Source: Colwellia sp. MB3u-41
GTDB taxonomy: Bacteria; Pseudomonadota; Gammaproteobacteria; Enterobacterales; Alteromonadaceae
NCBI RefSeq assembly: GCF_014076845.1
Contig: NZ_JACGUT010000084.1
Location: 186,001-250,000 of the forward strand
Reading direction: 5' to 3'
DNA length: 64,000 nucleotides
Positions 18,484-26,917 of this stretch are shown here, piece after piece. The notes under the pieces were generated by a model. It was not told the origin of the DNA and ran no database searches. It saw nothing but the letters and a program-made list of their open reading frames with translations. Numbering within the stretch: position 1 is the first letter of the stretch; every line of letters begins with the position of its first letter. A program made the position numbers and the translations under genes.

Positions 18484-19341
18484 TTAATCAAGTTCATCGG
18501 CATCACTAATTCGCTCTAATCGCTCCTGTTCTTCTGCAAATGCCGCTTTTATTTCCTCTAATATTGTATCAACATCTGCTGATTTAGTATTTTCTTTAAA
18601 TAAACCGGTCAATTGAGTTTCAGGTGTTAATTCTGCTTTTTCATATAATGCCCACATTTCCTGAGCATATTTGCTTTTTGCTAATTCAGGAGCAAATTGA
18701 GCATAATACTCGGTGATATTATTTACATCGCGAAGTAACATGCTTTTAGCATTATTATTTGCCGAGGCATCAACCGCTTGTGGTAAATCAATAATTACCG
18801 GGCCGTATTCGTCAACAAGTACATTAAATTCTGACAAATCACCATGAATGATACCTTCACAAAGCATGATCTTTACATAATTCATCATAATTAGATGGTC
18901 TTCTATAGCGTGTTCGCTTGGTAGAATAATATCATTTAGGCGCGGTGCAACATCGCCTTCCCCATCAGTGATCAGCTCCATTAATAGCACACTTTCAAAA
19001 CAACCAAAGGGCTGTGGAACACGTACACCAGCAGCAGCTAACGTATAAAGGGCTTCAACTTCGGCATTCTGCCAAGCATCTTCTTGTTGTTTTCTACCAT
19101 ACTTTGAGCCTTTTTCCATCGCGCGTGCACGACGGCTATTACGGCTTTTTCGACCTTCTTGGTATTGAGCGGCTTTTTTGAAACTGCGTTTATTGGCTTC
19201 TTTATATACTTTGGCGCAGCGAATCTCATCGCCACAACGTACCATGTATACAGTGGCTTCTTTACCACTCATTAATTGACTGATTACTTCGTCAACCAGT
19301 CCGTCGTCAACCAGGGGTTGTAGTCTTTTAGGTATTTTCAT
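18484..19341 (-). CDS. RIO-type serine/threonine protein kinase
   Basis: 285 aa. It has the RIO-kinase pattern rather than a classical kinase: GKEATVYMVRCGDEIRCAKVY holds the ATP-binding loop and lysine, LLMELITDGEGDVAPRL the hinge, IIHGDLSEFNVLV the catalytic Asp/Asn, and VIIDLPQAVD the metal-binding Asp. RIO1 acts in 40S ribosome maturation in eukaryotes and archaea; the substrate of the proteobacterial homologues is not established. A basic insert (KSRNSRRARAMEKG) and an acidic C-terminus (ERISDADELD) are notable. It is likely co-transcribed with the small upstream gene, 24 nt away. Confidence 0.9.
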   Translation of the reverse strand: MKIPKRLQPLVDDGLVDEVISQLMSGKEATVYMVRCGDEIRCAKVYKEANKRSFKKAAQYQEGRKSRNSRRARAMEKGSKYGRKQQEDAWQNAEVEALYTLAAAGVRVPQPFGCFESVLLMELITDGEGDVAPRLNDIILPSEHAIEDHLIMMNYVKIMLCEGIIHGDLSEFNVLVDEYGPVIIDLPQAVDASANNNAKSMLLRDVNNITEYYAQFAPELAKSKYAQEMWALYEKAELTPETQLTGLFKENTKSADVDTILEEIKAAFAEEQERLERISDADELD

Positions 19342-19365
19342 TATTTAATTAAATCGGCTTTGAAG

Positions 19366-19692
19366 TTATTCTTCGTCAAGTTCATCGAAGTTTTCGTCTT
19401 CACCAAGCGGTTTTATCGAACGGAAACCTTCTTTTACGACAATTTCTAAATAGAATGAAGTTAAGCCAAGCTTTTCAGCTTCGTCGATATGTTTATTGAG
19501 TGCAGATAAGTGTACAACTTCTGCGTCTGCTTCAGTAATACCATATTTAGAGTCAAAATCCCAAAAATCAACGCCAGTAGGCAATTTTTTGTTTCTTTCT
19601 CTTTTTATGTATTTTTTCACATCATGTTTTACACCTTCAAATAAGCGAGCAACTTTAATTTTTGGGTGAGTGATGTTGAATGTTTTTTTCAT
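19366..19692 (-). CDS. Small conserved protein upstream of RIO kinase (DUF6172-like)
   Basis: 108 aa, no signal peptide. The segment IKKYIKRERNKKLP is matched to VKKYIKRERNKKLP here, followed by GVDFWDFDSKYG and an acidic C-terminus (GEDENFDELDEE). I associate this pattern with the DUF6172 family, which often neighbours RIO-like kinase genes in gammaproteobacteria, but this is from memory and no function is known. It lies 24 nt ahead of the kinase gene on the same strand, so a two-gene operon is likely. Confidence 0.72.
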   Translation of the reverse strand: MKKTFNITHPKIKVARLFEGVKHDVKKYIKRERNKKLPTGVDFWDFDSKYGITEADAEVVHLSALNKHIDEAEKLGLTSFYLEIVVKEGFRSIKPLGEDENFDELDEE

Positions 19693-19844
19693 GACGTTCC
19701 TAAATGATATTGTTAAGAGAATTTGTTACATATGAACCGCATTTTACGTTAATTTTTCCTTGGGTGCGACAGTTACTCTTTGCTAAAGTGAACTTGGTTA
19801 TATTTTTCGATGTTTTATTCAATTTTTTATAAGGTTTTTCTGTT

Positions 19845-21053
19845 ATGTCATCCGTTATTAAACGTTTCTCTCAGTTAGTTTTTGCTTCATTAACAACATT
19901 GCCCTTAGTAGTGAATGCTTCGGGTAATAACAATTTTACTCAATGTATCAATAATTTGCAGGTCAAGGCCAAATCTTCTGGTTATTCAGGTTATATTGTT
20001 AATGATATTATTCCAGCGCTTGCGCCGATAAAACGCGTAATTGAACTCGATCAACGCCAACCTGAATTTAGTCAAAGCTTTGCTGATTATTTAAAATTAC
20101 GCTTAACTAATTATCATATCCAAACTGGTAGAAAGAAATTAGCTGAGCATAAAGAGTTGTTTGATAAACTGTCTAAAAAATACGGCATTCCTGCACAGTA
20201 CTTAGTGTCTTTTTGGGGCTTAGAAACTAACTTTGGTAGAAACAAAGGGAAAATGTCGGTGTTAAACTCTTTAGCCACATTAGCCTGTGATGAGCGACGT
20301 AGTGAATACTTTACCGCTGAATTATTTGATCTGTTTTATTTGATCGATAATAAAACGATCACCACCAAGCAACTCGCTGGTTCCTGGGCTGGAGCCATGG
20401 GGCATATGCAGTTTATGCCCTCAGCATTGAAAAAGTATGCCTTAGATGGCGATGATGACGGTAAAGTAGATGTTTGGCAAAGTGAAGCCGATGCATTAAC
20501 GAGTGCCGCTAATTATTTAAATAGCATTGGCTGGTTAGAAAAAGAGCGTTGGGGTCGACAAGTACAGCTGCCAAAAAACTTTGCTTTTCAACAAGTCGAG
20601 TTTGATCAGTTCTATCCCTTAGCAACCTTTAAAGCTTTAGGTGTAACACGTACTAATGGTAGTGCTTTATCTGATTATAAAATTGAGGCTGAGTTAGTCT
20701 TACCTGCTGGCGCTGGTGGACCTGCATTTTTAGTCTACCCTAATTTTAATGTCATTATGAAATGGAACCTATCTGAGAATTATGCGCTTTCTGTTGGGTT
20801 ATTAGCGAATCGTATTCAAGGCGCTGCGGGATTAAAGATAAGCGATAAAAGTCAGCGTAATTTATATAAACCTGTGGAATTACAAGCCCTACAAAAAAAG
20901 CTTAATATGATGGGGTACAATGTTGGTAATCCCGATGGCATCTGGGGGCCAAAAAGTCGAAAAGCCATTCGCTTATATCAATTGCAACATGGCTTAGTTG
21001 GTGATGGTTTCCCTAGCCGAGCGGTATTAAATAAAGCGGGTATTAAAGGATAA
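19845..21053 (+). CDS. Lytic murein transglycosylase, MltB family, with peptidoglycan-binding domain
   Basis: 402 aa with a cleavable signal peptide (ending near LVVNASG). Catalytic domain: SFWGLETNFGRNKG with the catalytic glutamate, GSWAGAMGHMQFMPSALKKY, and DGDDDGKVDVWQSEADALTSAANYL. The C-terminal ~60 residues form a PG_binding_1 domain (LQKKLNMMGYNVGNPDGIWG, then KAIRLYQLQHGL). There is no lipobox, so it is probably a soluble periplasmic enzyme of the TIGR02283-like branch rather than MltB itself. It cleaves the glycan with 1,6-anhydro product formation. Confidence 0.9.
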   Translation: MSSVIKRFSQLVFASLTTLPLVVNASGNNNFTQCINNLQVKAKSSGYSGYIVNDIIPALAPIKRVIELDQRQPEFSQSFADYLKLRLTNYHIQTGRKKLAEHKELFDKLSKKYGIPAQYLVSFWGLETNFGRNKGKMSVLNSLATLACDERRSEYFTAELFDLFYLIDNKTITTKQLAGSWAGAMGHMQFMPSALKKYALDGDDDGKVDVWQSEADALTSAANYLNSIGWLEKERWGRQVQLPKNFAFQQVEFDQFYPLATFKALGVTRTNGSALSDYKIEAELVLPAGAGGPAFLVYPNFNVIMKWNLSENYALSVGLLANRIQGAAGLKISDKSQRNLYKPVELQALQKKLNMMGYNVGNPDGIWGPKSRKAIRLYQLQHGLVGDGFPSRAVLNKAGIKG

Positions 21054-21301
21054 CTCTTTTTATCTCTTAGATAAGATATTTATGGTTATATAATTGAGTG
21101 AGTACTTTCTGGTTAAGTATTATAAAGACGCTTATATGCCCCAATTAAGAAGATGGCGCCGAAGAAAGGGGAAGTGTTAAGTAGGTTGAGATTACTGAGT
21201 CTGTCTATGCCCAGTAATGTCTTTAACGTAATTTTTCTTTTGTCGTTTAAATGAATTGTTCGTTAATAACTAACGCGTTATTGCCTACCTGACCTAAATG
21301 A

Positions 21302-21333
21302 ATAAAACCGACAATATGCCGGCTTTATTTTTA
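21302..21333 (-). terminator. Probable shared terminator between the transglycosylase and esterase genes
   Basis: AAAGCCGGC-ATATT-G(T)CGGTTTTATT on the minus strand, about 30 nt after the esterase stop. The mirror form on the plus strand (CCGGCTTTATTTTTA) could also end the transglycosylase transcript, 250 nt downstream. The stem has one bulge. Confidence 0.6.
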
Positions 21334-21363
21334 TTGAGTTCATTTATAGCTTAATAAGGTTGA

Positions 21364-22038
21364 TTACTTTAATAGGGTATTCACTAACCAAGCTGAAATA
21401 TCGCTCAGTTGCTCTGGCAATACGCTATGAGGCATACGGTATGCTTGCCATGTTGCATGATATCCAGCATCAATCAGTAACTTATTGGCCATAACACCTG
21501 AACTCATTGGCACTACGTCATCTTGCTCACCATGGTTTTGTAAAATAGGTGTCTGTTTATTAGCAGTGTGACAGTTATCAGGTAATTTATCAGCGGTAGG
21601 TAAATAGCACGATAGCGCTAAAATACCGGCTAATTTTTGAGGAAACCTGAGTCCCGTAAATAAACTGACCACACCACCTTGGCTAAAACCGGCAAGTATA
21701 ATTTTATCAGTTGAAATACCTAAATCAATTTGCTGCTGAATAAGCACATGAATCGCTTTTTCTGATGCTAACACGCCTTCCATATCTGCACGATTATGCA
21801 AATCCATACTCTTTATGTCGTACCAAGAACGCATCACATAGCCTTGGTTAATCGTTACGGCCTGCTCTGGTGCATGTGGAAAAATAAAGCGAATACCATG
21901 ATTTTTTGGTAAATTTAATACAGGAACAATCGGCGCAAAGCCATCGCCTGAATCGCCAAGTCCATGTAGCCAAATAACACATGATGTGGCTGTTGATTTT
22001 GGTTCTACCGTAACGCGCGCTAAGGGTTTTATTGACAT
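21364..22038 (-). CDS. Alpha/beta-hydrolase, carboxylesterase/phospholipase family
   Basis: 224 aa. SSCVIWLHGLGDSGDGF-like start (CVIWLHGLGDSGDGFAPI) gives the oxyanion region, GFSQGGVVSLFTG the nucleophile elbow serine, GEQDDVVPM the aspartate and MPHSVLPEQ the histidine, so the triad is complete. It belongs to the small esterase group including P. fluorescens EstB and acyl-protein thioesterases; natural substrate unknown. There is no signal peptide, so it is cytosolic. It stands alone with its own terminator. Confidence 0.9.
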   Translation of the reverse strand: MSIKPLARVTVEPKSTATSCVIWLHGLGDSGDGFAPIVPVLNLPKNHGIRFIFPHAPEQAVTINQGYVMRSWYDIKSMDLHNRADMEGVLASEKAIHVLIQQQIDLGISTDKIILAGFSQGGVVSLFTGLRFPQKLAGILALSCYLPTADKLPDNCHTANKQTPILQNHGEQDDVVPMSSGVMANKLLIDAGYHATWQAYRMPHSVLPEQLSDISAWLVNTLLK

Positions 22039-22219
22039 CTACTTTACTTATCTTAATAAATTGATATTTACTCTATGATAACAGCTTGAGTTAATATTAA
22101 AAATCTATATAAAAAGAGTAAATAGACCAAAAATTTAAGACCTATTCACTGTAGGATTTATTTTTTGATGGGATCGCGTTTTAGCTTGTTCCATAAATGC
22201 CACATCTTAACTTTTACTT

Positions 22220-22237
22220 TGTGTCGTTTTCGACACA
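22220..22237 (+). promoter_or_regulatory. Palindromic enhancer-type site upstream of the sigma-54 promoter
   Basis: Perfect inverted repeat TGTGTCG-TTTT-CGACACA. Its centre is about 90-100 bases ahead of the -12/-24 promoter, the usual place for an NtrC-family activator site. The only linked candidate activator is the response regulator encoded at 26,918. The match is seen; the binding protein is inferred. Confidence 0.7.
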
Positions 22238-22306
22238 GTTTAATGCTAAAGTAATTAGTCTGGGTTTTTGTTGTTAAATAACAGTTACTTATATCTAGTT
22301 TGAAGT

Positions 22307-22322
22307 TGGCATGTCCTTTGTA
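22307..22322 (+). promoter_or_regulatory. Sigma-54 (-24/-12) promoter of the efflux operon
   Basis: TGGCAT-GTCCT-TTGTA, compared with consensus TGGCAC-N5-TTGCA. The GG at 22,308 is separated by exactly 10 bases from the -12 GT at 22,320. The only departure at key positions is GT for GC. Transcription would begin near 22,332, 35 bases ahead of the adaptor start. Confidence 0.78.
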
Positions 22323-22366
22323 TTACCTTACTTAATTATTATTTACTAAAATGAAATCATCAGAGT

Positions 22367-23623
22367 ATGGATATCCAACGAGAAAAAAAAATAATACCTT
22401 TGTGGCGTAAGTACTGGTATGTACCCGTTGTACTGATGTTAGCTTTTGCAACGTATAAATTAAAAAGTGTGATGGGTGATGCTTCTTTTATTGTTAAACA
22501 AAATGAATTAGTGACCGCTGTTGTTGAACAAGGTCGTTTTCAAGTGAATGTTCGCGCAACAGGGGTTTTAAAACCTGTCTATATTCGTTGGGTTTCAGCA
22601 CAAGTTTCTGGTCGTGTTGAACAAGCCTTTGTAAAAGCAGGCGCTCATGTCATTAAAGGGCAGATGCTGATGCAACTTTCTAACCCTGAATTACACCGTG
22701 AATTAGAAAAAGCCCGTTGGGAATTCGAGGCAAAAAAAGCAGAAAATTATGCTGCTTATATTGCGCTTGAATCTCAATTGCTTGACTTAGAAAATTCAGT
22801 CGTTGAAGCTGACTATAGTTACCAAATCAGCAAGTTAAAACTTGATGCTGAAACACAATTACTCGCGCAAAAAAATGCCACCGTATCAGCGCTTGATTAT
22901 CAGCATAGCCAACTGACCGTTAAGCAACAAAATCAATACTGGCTATCACAAAAGCAAAAAGTTGAAAAAATGAAAGCGAGTTTACTTGCCTCTAAAACTG
23001 CTCAACAAGCACGATTGGGCTTAGTTGAAAATAACTATCAGCGTATTAAAGATCAAGTCGATGCTTTAGCCGTAAAAGCGACAACTAATGGGGTGGTTCA
23101 GCAGGTTTCTCTTGCGTTAGGCGAGCAAGTTCAAGTCGGTGGTAGTGTCGCTTTGATTGCGGATCAACGTTCGTTGTTTGCTGAGCTTCAAGTACAAGAA
23201 AATAAAGTGAGTGATATTGCATTAGGTCAAGCCGTTGTTGTTGATACGAGAAGTAATAAAATTTTTGGTAACGTTATTCGCATTGACCCGGCAGTAAATA
23301 CTGGCATGGTTCAAATTGATGTGCAGCTAAATAGTGAATTACCCAATGATGCCCGACCTGATTTAACGGTAGATGGCTTAATTGAGGTAAGTGATATTGC
23401 GGATACACTTTATGTCCAACGTCCGGTATTTGCCCCTCGTTATAGTGATGCAGGTTTATATAAATTGATTAATGATAAAAAATTTGCTCAAAAACAAAAG
23501 GTGAAGTTAGGGCAGAGTTCAGTCAACCAAATTCAAATACTTTCTGGTTTAGCCGTTGGAGATGAAATTATTATTTCCGATACAAGGAGTTGGCAAGAGC
23601 ATCAAGAAGTGATGATTAACTAA
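22367..23623 (+). CDS. Periplasmic adaptor (membrane fusion) protein of an ABC export system
   Basis: 418 aa with one N-terminal membrane anchor (VPVVLMLAFATY, about 20-32). Then come a barrel/lipoyl half (VRATGVLKPVYIRWVSAQVSGRV region), a long alpha-helical hairpin (about 105-235, rich in Q, K and E), the second lipoyl half (VDALAVKATTNGVVQQVSLALGE) and a C-terminal barrel. HlyD/MacA type: it bridges an inner-membrane transporter to an outer-membrane channel. It is the first gene of the sigma-54 operon, followed by the ATPase and permease. No TolC-like gene is in the window. Confidence 0.9.
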   Translation: MDIQREKKIIPLWRKYWYVPVVLMLAFATYKLKSVMGDASFIVKQNELVTAVVEQGRFQVNVRATGVLKPVYIRWVSAQVSGRVEQAFVKAGAHVIKGQMLMQLSNPELHRELEKARWEFEAKKAENYAAYIALESQLLDLENSVVEADYSYQISKLKLDAETQLLAQKNATVSALDYQHSQLTVKQQNQYWLSQKQKVEKMKASLLASKTAQQARLGLVENNYQRIKDQVDALAVKATTNGVVQQVSLALGEQVQVGGSVALIADQRSLFAELQVQENKVSDIALGQAVVVDTRSNKIFGNVIRIDPAVNTGMVQIDVQLNSELPNDARPDLTVDGLIEVSDIADTLYVQRPVFAPRYSDAGLYKLINDKKFAQKQKVKLGQSSVNQIQILSGLAVGDEIIISDTRSWQEHQEVMIN

Positions 23624-23674
23624 TCATAATTATTTATGAAGATAAGAGTAACAGACAAATTAAAGGAAATAAAA

Positions 23675-24409
23675 ATGAGCACATTAATCGAATTGAAAGA
23701 AATCAGTAAAAGGTTTTTGACTGAAGAAATCGAAACACGCGCTATTGATACGGTTAATTTAACGATTAAAAAGGGTGAGTATATTTCATTAAGTGGACAG
23801 TCTGGCTGTGGTAAATCTACATTATTATCACTTTTAGGTTTACTTGATTCTCCAACCCATGGCACTTATGCACTAGATGGTGTTGATGTTTCATCATTAT
23901 CAAGAGATCAACGAGCAAAAATTCGCAGTGAACAAATTGGTTTTGTCTTTCAGTCATTTAACTTAATTTCTGATTTGACGGTTTTTGAAAATGTGATGCT
24001 ACCGTTAACGTATCAAAAAGGTTTATCAAAAAGTGAAATAGAGGGCAAAGTACAGCAGGTATTAGAAAAAGTTGAAATGTCTCACCGAAAAGATCATTTC
24101 CCATCACAGCTTTCTGGTGGTCAACAACAGCGAGTCGCTGTAGCTCGTGCTTTAGTTAACGACCCCGCAATTATTCTTGCTGATGAACCAACCGGTAATT
24201 TAGATTCAAGAAATGCTGAAGCTGTATTAGCCTTGCTTGATAAACTTCATCAAGAAGGATCGACAATATGTATGGTGACACACGACCCTTCTTCTGCAAA
24301 AAGAGCAGACCGCTGTTTAGAGATGTTTGATGGCCGTTTAATTGCTGATAATATCAACATAAAAAACAATGCAGGTTCAATACCTGCACCTGCATTAGTG
24401 GTAGGTTAG
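23675..24409 (+). CDS. ABC transporter ATP-binding protein, MacB/LolD type
   Basis: 244 aa from ATG 23,675, which has AAAGGA 8 nt ahead and is better than ATG 23,636. Walker [22 protein letters not shown]-loop FVFQSFNLI, signature [15 protein letters not shown] and Walker [15 protein letters not shown] are all present. FQSFNL and the LGLLD segment are typical of the MacB/LolD/FtsE subfamily, which powers mechanotransmission rather than simple substrate translocation. It lies between the adaptor and the FtsX-type permease and ends 8 nt before the latter. Confidence 0.93.
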   Translation: MSTLIELKEISKRFLTEEIETRAIDTVNLTIKKGEYISLSGQSGCGKSTLLSLLGLLDSPTHGTYALDGVDVSSLSRDQRAKIRSEQIGFVFQSFNLISDLTVFENVMLPLTYQKGLSKSEIEGKVQQVLEKVEMSHRKDHFPSQLSGGQQQRVAVARALVNDPAIILADEPTGNLDSRNAEAVLALLDKLHQEGSTICMVTHDPSSAKRADRCLEMFDGRLIADNINIKNNAGSIPAPALVVG

Positions 24410-24417
24410 GAGGATAC

Positions 24418-26841
24418 ATGTCTACATTTATCGACATCAAATATGCCTTTAGATTACTTTTTAAGTCGCCTAAGTTCACTGCGATGACTTTAGCTGTTCT
24501 TGTTGGGGGGCTTTCCATCAGCTTATTCACCTTTTCATTTTTGTATTCAACTATGCATAAAGACTTAAACTTACCTAACGGGGAAAGCATGCTGTCGGTT
24601 AATGCAGAATTTAATGGTGAATTTCAGTTATGGACTTCCTATGAATTCTTTATGATAAAGGAAAAACAAACAGTACTCAGTGAATTTGGTATTTATGATA
24701 AACAAGACTTTAGATTGTCTTTTGAAGATAGTGGAAAGAATGTTTATGGGACTTATGTTGACCAAGGATTTTTTAATTTCAGTGGCACAAAAGCGGTGCT
24801 AGGTCGAACACTGCAAGCTGCAGATATAGAAGCAGGTGCTTCTCCCGTTGCCGTTATCAGCACTCAGATTTGGGCGAGTGATTATTCATCTAGCAAAGAC
24901 ATTATTGGTAAGACTATTATTGTGAATGATATTGTTACCGAAATTATTGGTGTTATGCCCCAAGGGTATCTTTTTCCTGGTTCGAGTCATGTTTGGCTGC
25001 CGATAGAACAATCACTCATAAAAAAGACAGCGAACAACCCTAATCATGTTCATCTTTACGGTCGTATTAAACCTGATATCAGTAGAGCTAAAGCTGAACA
25101 AGCCTTAAGCCAGCAAATTAATACGATTTATCAACAAAATGCTACGCAATACGATTTAGAAAAAGGTGATAAGTCAGTACGTTTCTGGTCATTTCCTTTT
25201 GCGCAAATGGGAGGTGAAGGTACGGTGATTTTTACCTTTTTAAATGTGATCGCTGGAATGATCCTATTACTTGCGTGTATTAATGTTGGAAATCTTTTAC
25301 TTGCTCGGGCTATAGAACGTCAAAAAGAAACCGCGATACGAGCAGCATTAGGCGCATCAAACACTCGTTTAGTGAGTCAGTTAATGTGGGAAGGCGTTAT
25401 TATTACTTTATTAGGTGGCGTTTTATCGGTTTTACTTGTAGGTGCTGCTTTACATTACACCGATATTATATTGCATTCATGGAATTCCAAAACGCTAGTG
25501 TTTTGGTGGCGTTGGGGTATGGACAAAGAAACACTATTAATGGCGGCCGTCTTTACTATAGTGACAATTTTTTTATCCTCATTTTTACCCGCTTGGCGCT
25601 CTGCCAATCAAGACATTAATACAACATTACGTGATGGAACTCGTGGCGCACAAGGTAAAAAAGCAGGGCGTTTATCAAGATTCTTAGTCACGACTCAAGT
25701 ATTTCTTGTCGCGATATTAATGCTTATTGGTTCGATGTCAGGGTATATATCCAATAAACTGGTTAATTTAGAAACGGGAGATGATTACACTAATGTGATG
25801 AGAGCTAGGCTCAGCCTACCTGAAAATAAGTATGCAGAACCACAGCAGCAAATTGCTTTTTATCAAAACTTAATGACAGACATCAAAAGTCACCCTCGCG
25901 TTGCGGGTGTCGTTATGAACAATTGGCTTGGAAATTTTCTCCTAACACTTGAGGGAATTGATTACACCGATGAAAAAAGTAAGCCATCTGTTGATACGCT
26001 AAGTGTGATAGGGAAAACAGATACCATTGGTGTTAACCTGGTTGATGGGCGTTTCTTAAACCATCAAGACAAAAAAGGTAATCGTAACGTCGCTTTGATT
26101 AGTCAGTCAATGGCGAGTCGATACTGGCCTGGGGAATCTGTCATTGGTAAAAGCTTTCAACTTAAGATCGATGAAAAAAACGAAAAACTATTTATCGTCG
26201 GCGTTGTAACAAATCGCATGAATCCTAAAACCATGCTCGGTAAGCTTGATAGCGCCGATGAAGTTTATACTTCAGGTTTACAATTTATGACGGCTTTTCA
26301 AAACTTTTTTTATCTAATAGAAGGCGAATTAATTAATAGTGAAGAAATATTTTATCAAGCCTTGTATAAAATAGATCGAAATATTGCTCTCTTTTATGCG
26401 GTTGAACCGGCAGAGAAAAATAGAGGTATGATGCGTGATGTAATGCAATTAACGTCTAATATCACTTTTGGTACAGGCTTCTTTGCCCTAATCTTAGCAC
26501 TGGTTGGCATTTATGGTTTAACCGCTAATTCGGTGGCACAACGTACTCATGAAGTTGGTATTAGACGCGCAGTGGGTGCTACTGATAAAAGTATTGTGAA
26601 TATGTTTATGAAACAAGGGGCGAAACAATTAATTAAAGGATTAGGTTTAGCCTTAATCATTTTTGTATTAATTGCCTTTGGTTTTAATAAAATGTCGGAA
26701 GGTATATTCCCAACGTATTTATATGTGGTTCTTGCAGTAACGGTAGTTATTGGATTATCTGCTATTGTAATGTTAGCGATATATGCACCAACGCGCAGAG
26801 CCGTTAAAATGGAACCAAGCTCAGCTCTTCGTTACGAATAA
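24418..26841 (+). CDS. Large FtsX/MacB-type ABC permease with duplicated architecture
   Basis: 807 aa. A first half with TM1 (about 20-45), a periplasmic core domain (about 50-265, FSGTKAVLGRTLQAADIEAG), and three TMs containing NVGNLLLARAIERQKETAIRAALGAS, the FtsX signature. A second half has TM (about 420-440), another periplasmic core (VDGRFLNHQDKKGNRNVALI) and three TMs with RTHEVGIRRAVGATDKSI. Thus two MacB-like units sit in one chain, as in the ADOP-type permeases, instead of a homodimer of four-TM subunits. Substrate unknown; with the adaptor and ATPase it forms a tripartite-pump-like or envelope-remodelling system. Confidence 0.9.
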   Translation: MSTFIDIKYAFRLLFKSPKFTAMTLAVLVGGLSISLFTFSFLYSTMHKDLNLPNGESMLSVNAEFNGEFQLWTSYEFFMIKEKQTVLSEFGIYDKQDFRLSFEDSGKNVYGTYVDQGFFNFSGTKAVLGRTLQAADIEAGASPVAVISTQIWASDYSSSKDIIGKTIIVNDIVTEIIGVMPQGYLFPGSSHVWLPIEQSLIKKTANNPNHVHLYGRIKPDISRAKAEQALSQQINTIYQQNATQYDLEKGDKSVRFWSFPFAQMGGEGTVIFTFLNVIAGMILLLACINVGNLLLARAIERQKETAIRAALGASNTRLVSQLMWEGVIITLLGGVLSVLLVGAALHYTDIILHSWNSKTLVFWWRWGMDKETLLMAAVFTIVTIFLSSFLPAWRSANQDINTTLRDGTRGAQGKKAGRLSRFLVTTQVFLVAILMLIGSMSGYISNKLVNLETGDDYTNVMRARLSLPENKYAEPQQQIAFYQNLMTDIKSHPRVAGVVMNNWLGNFLLTLEGIDYTDEKSKPSVDTLSVIGKTDTIGVNLVDGRFLNHQDKKGNRNVALISQSMASRYWPGESVIGKSFQLKIDEKNEKLFIVGVVTNRMNPKTMLGKLDSADEVYTSGLQFMTAFQNFFYLIEGELINSEEIFYQALYKIDRNIALFYAVEPAEKNRGMMRDVMQLTSNITFGTGFFALILALVGIYGLTANSVAQRTHEVGIRRAVGATDKSIVNMFMKQGAKQLIKGLGLALIIFVLIAFGFNKMSEGIFPTYLYVVLAVTVVIGLSAIVMLAIYAPTRRAVKMEPSSALRYE

Positions 26842-26857
26842 GACGAAGGAAGAAAAG

Positions 26858-26884
26858 CTATCGCCCTTAATGTTAGGGCGATAG
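26858..26884 (+). other. Strong hairpin between permease and regulator genes
   Basis: CTATCGCCCT and AGGGCGATAG form a perfect 10-bp stem around a 7-nt loop. No T-run follows, so it is not a standard terminator. It may stabilise the upstream mRNA end or reduce read-through into the regulator gene. Confidence 0.6.
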
Positions 26885-26917
26885 AGTAATATTAATCAAT
26901 GGTGTAACTATAATACT

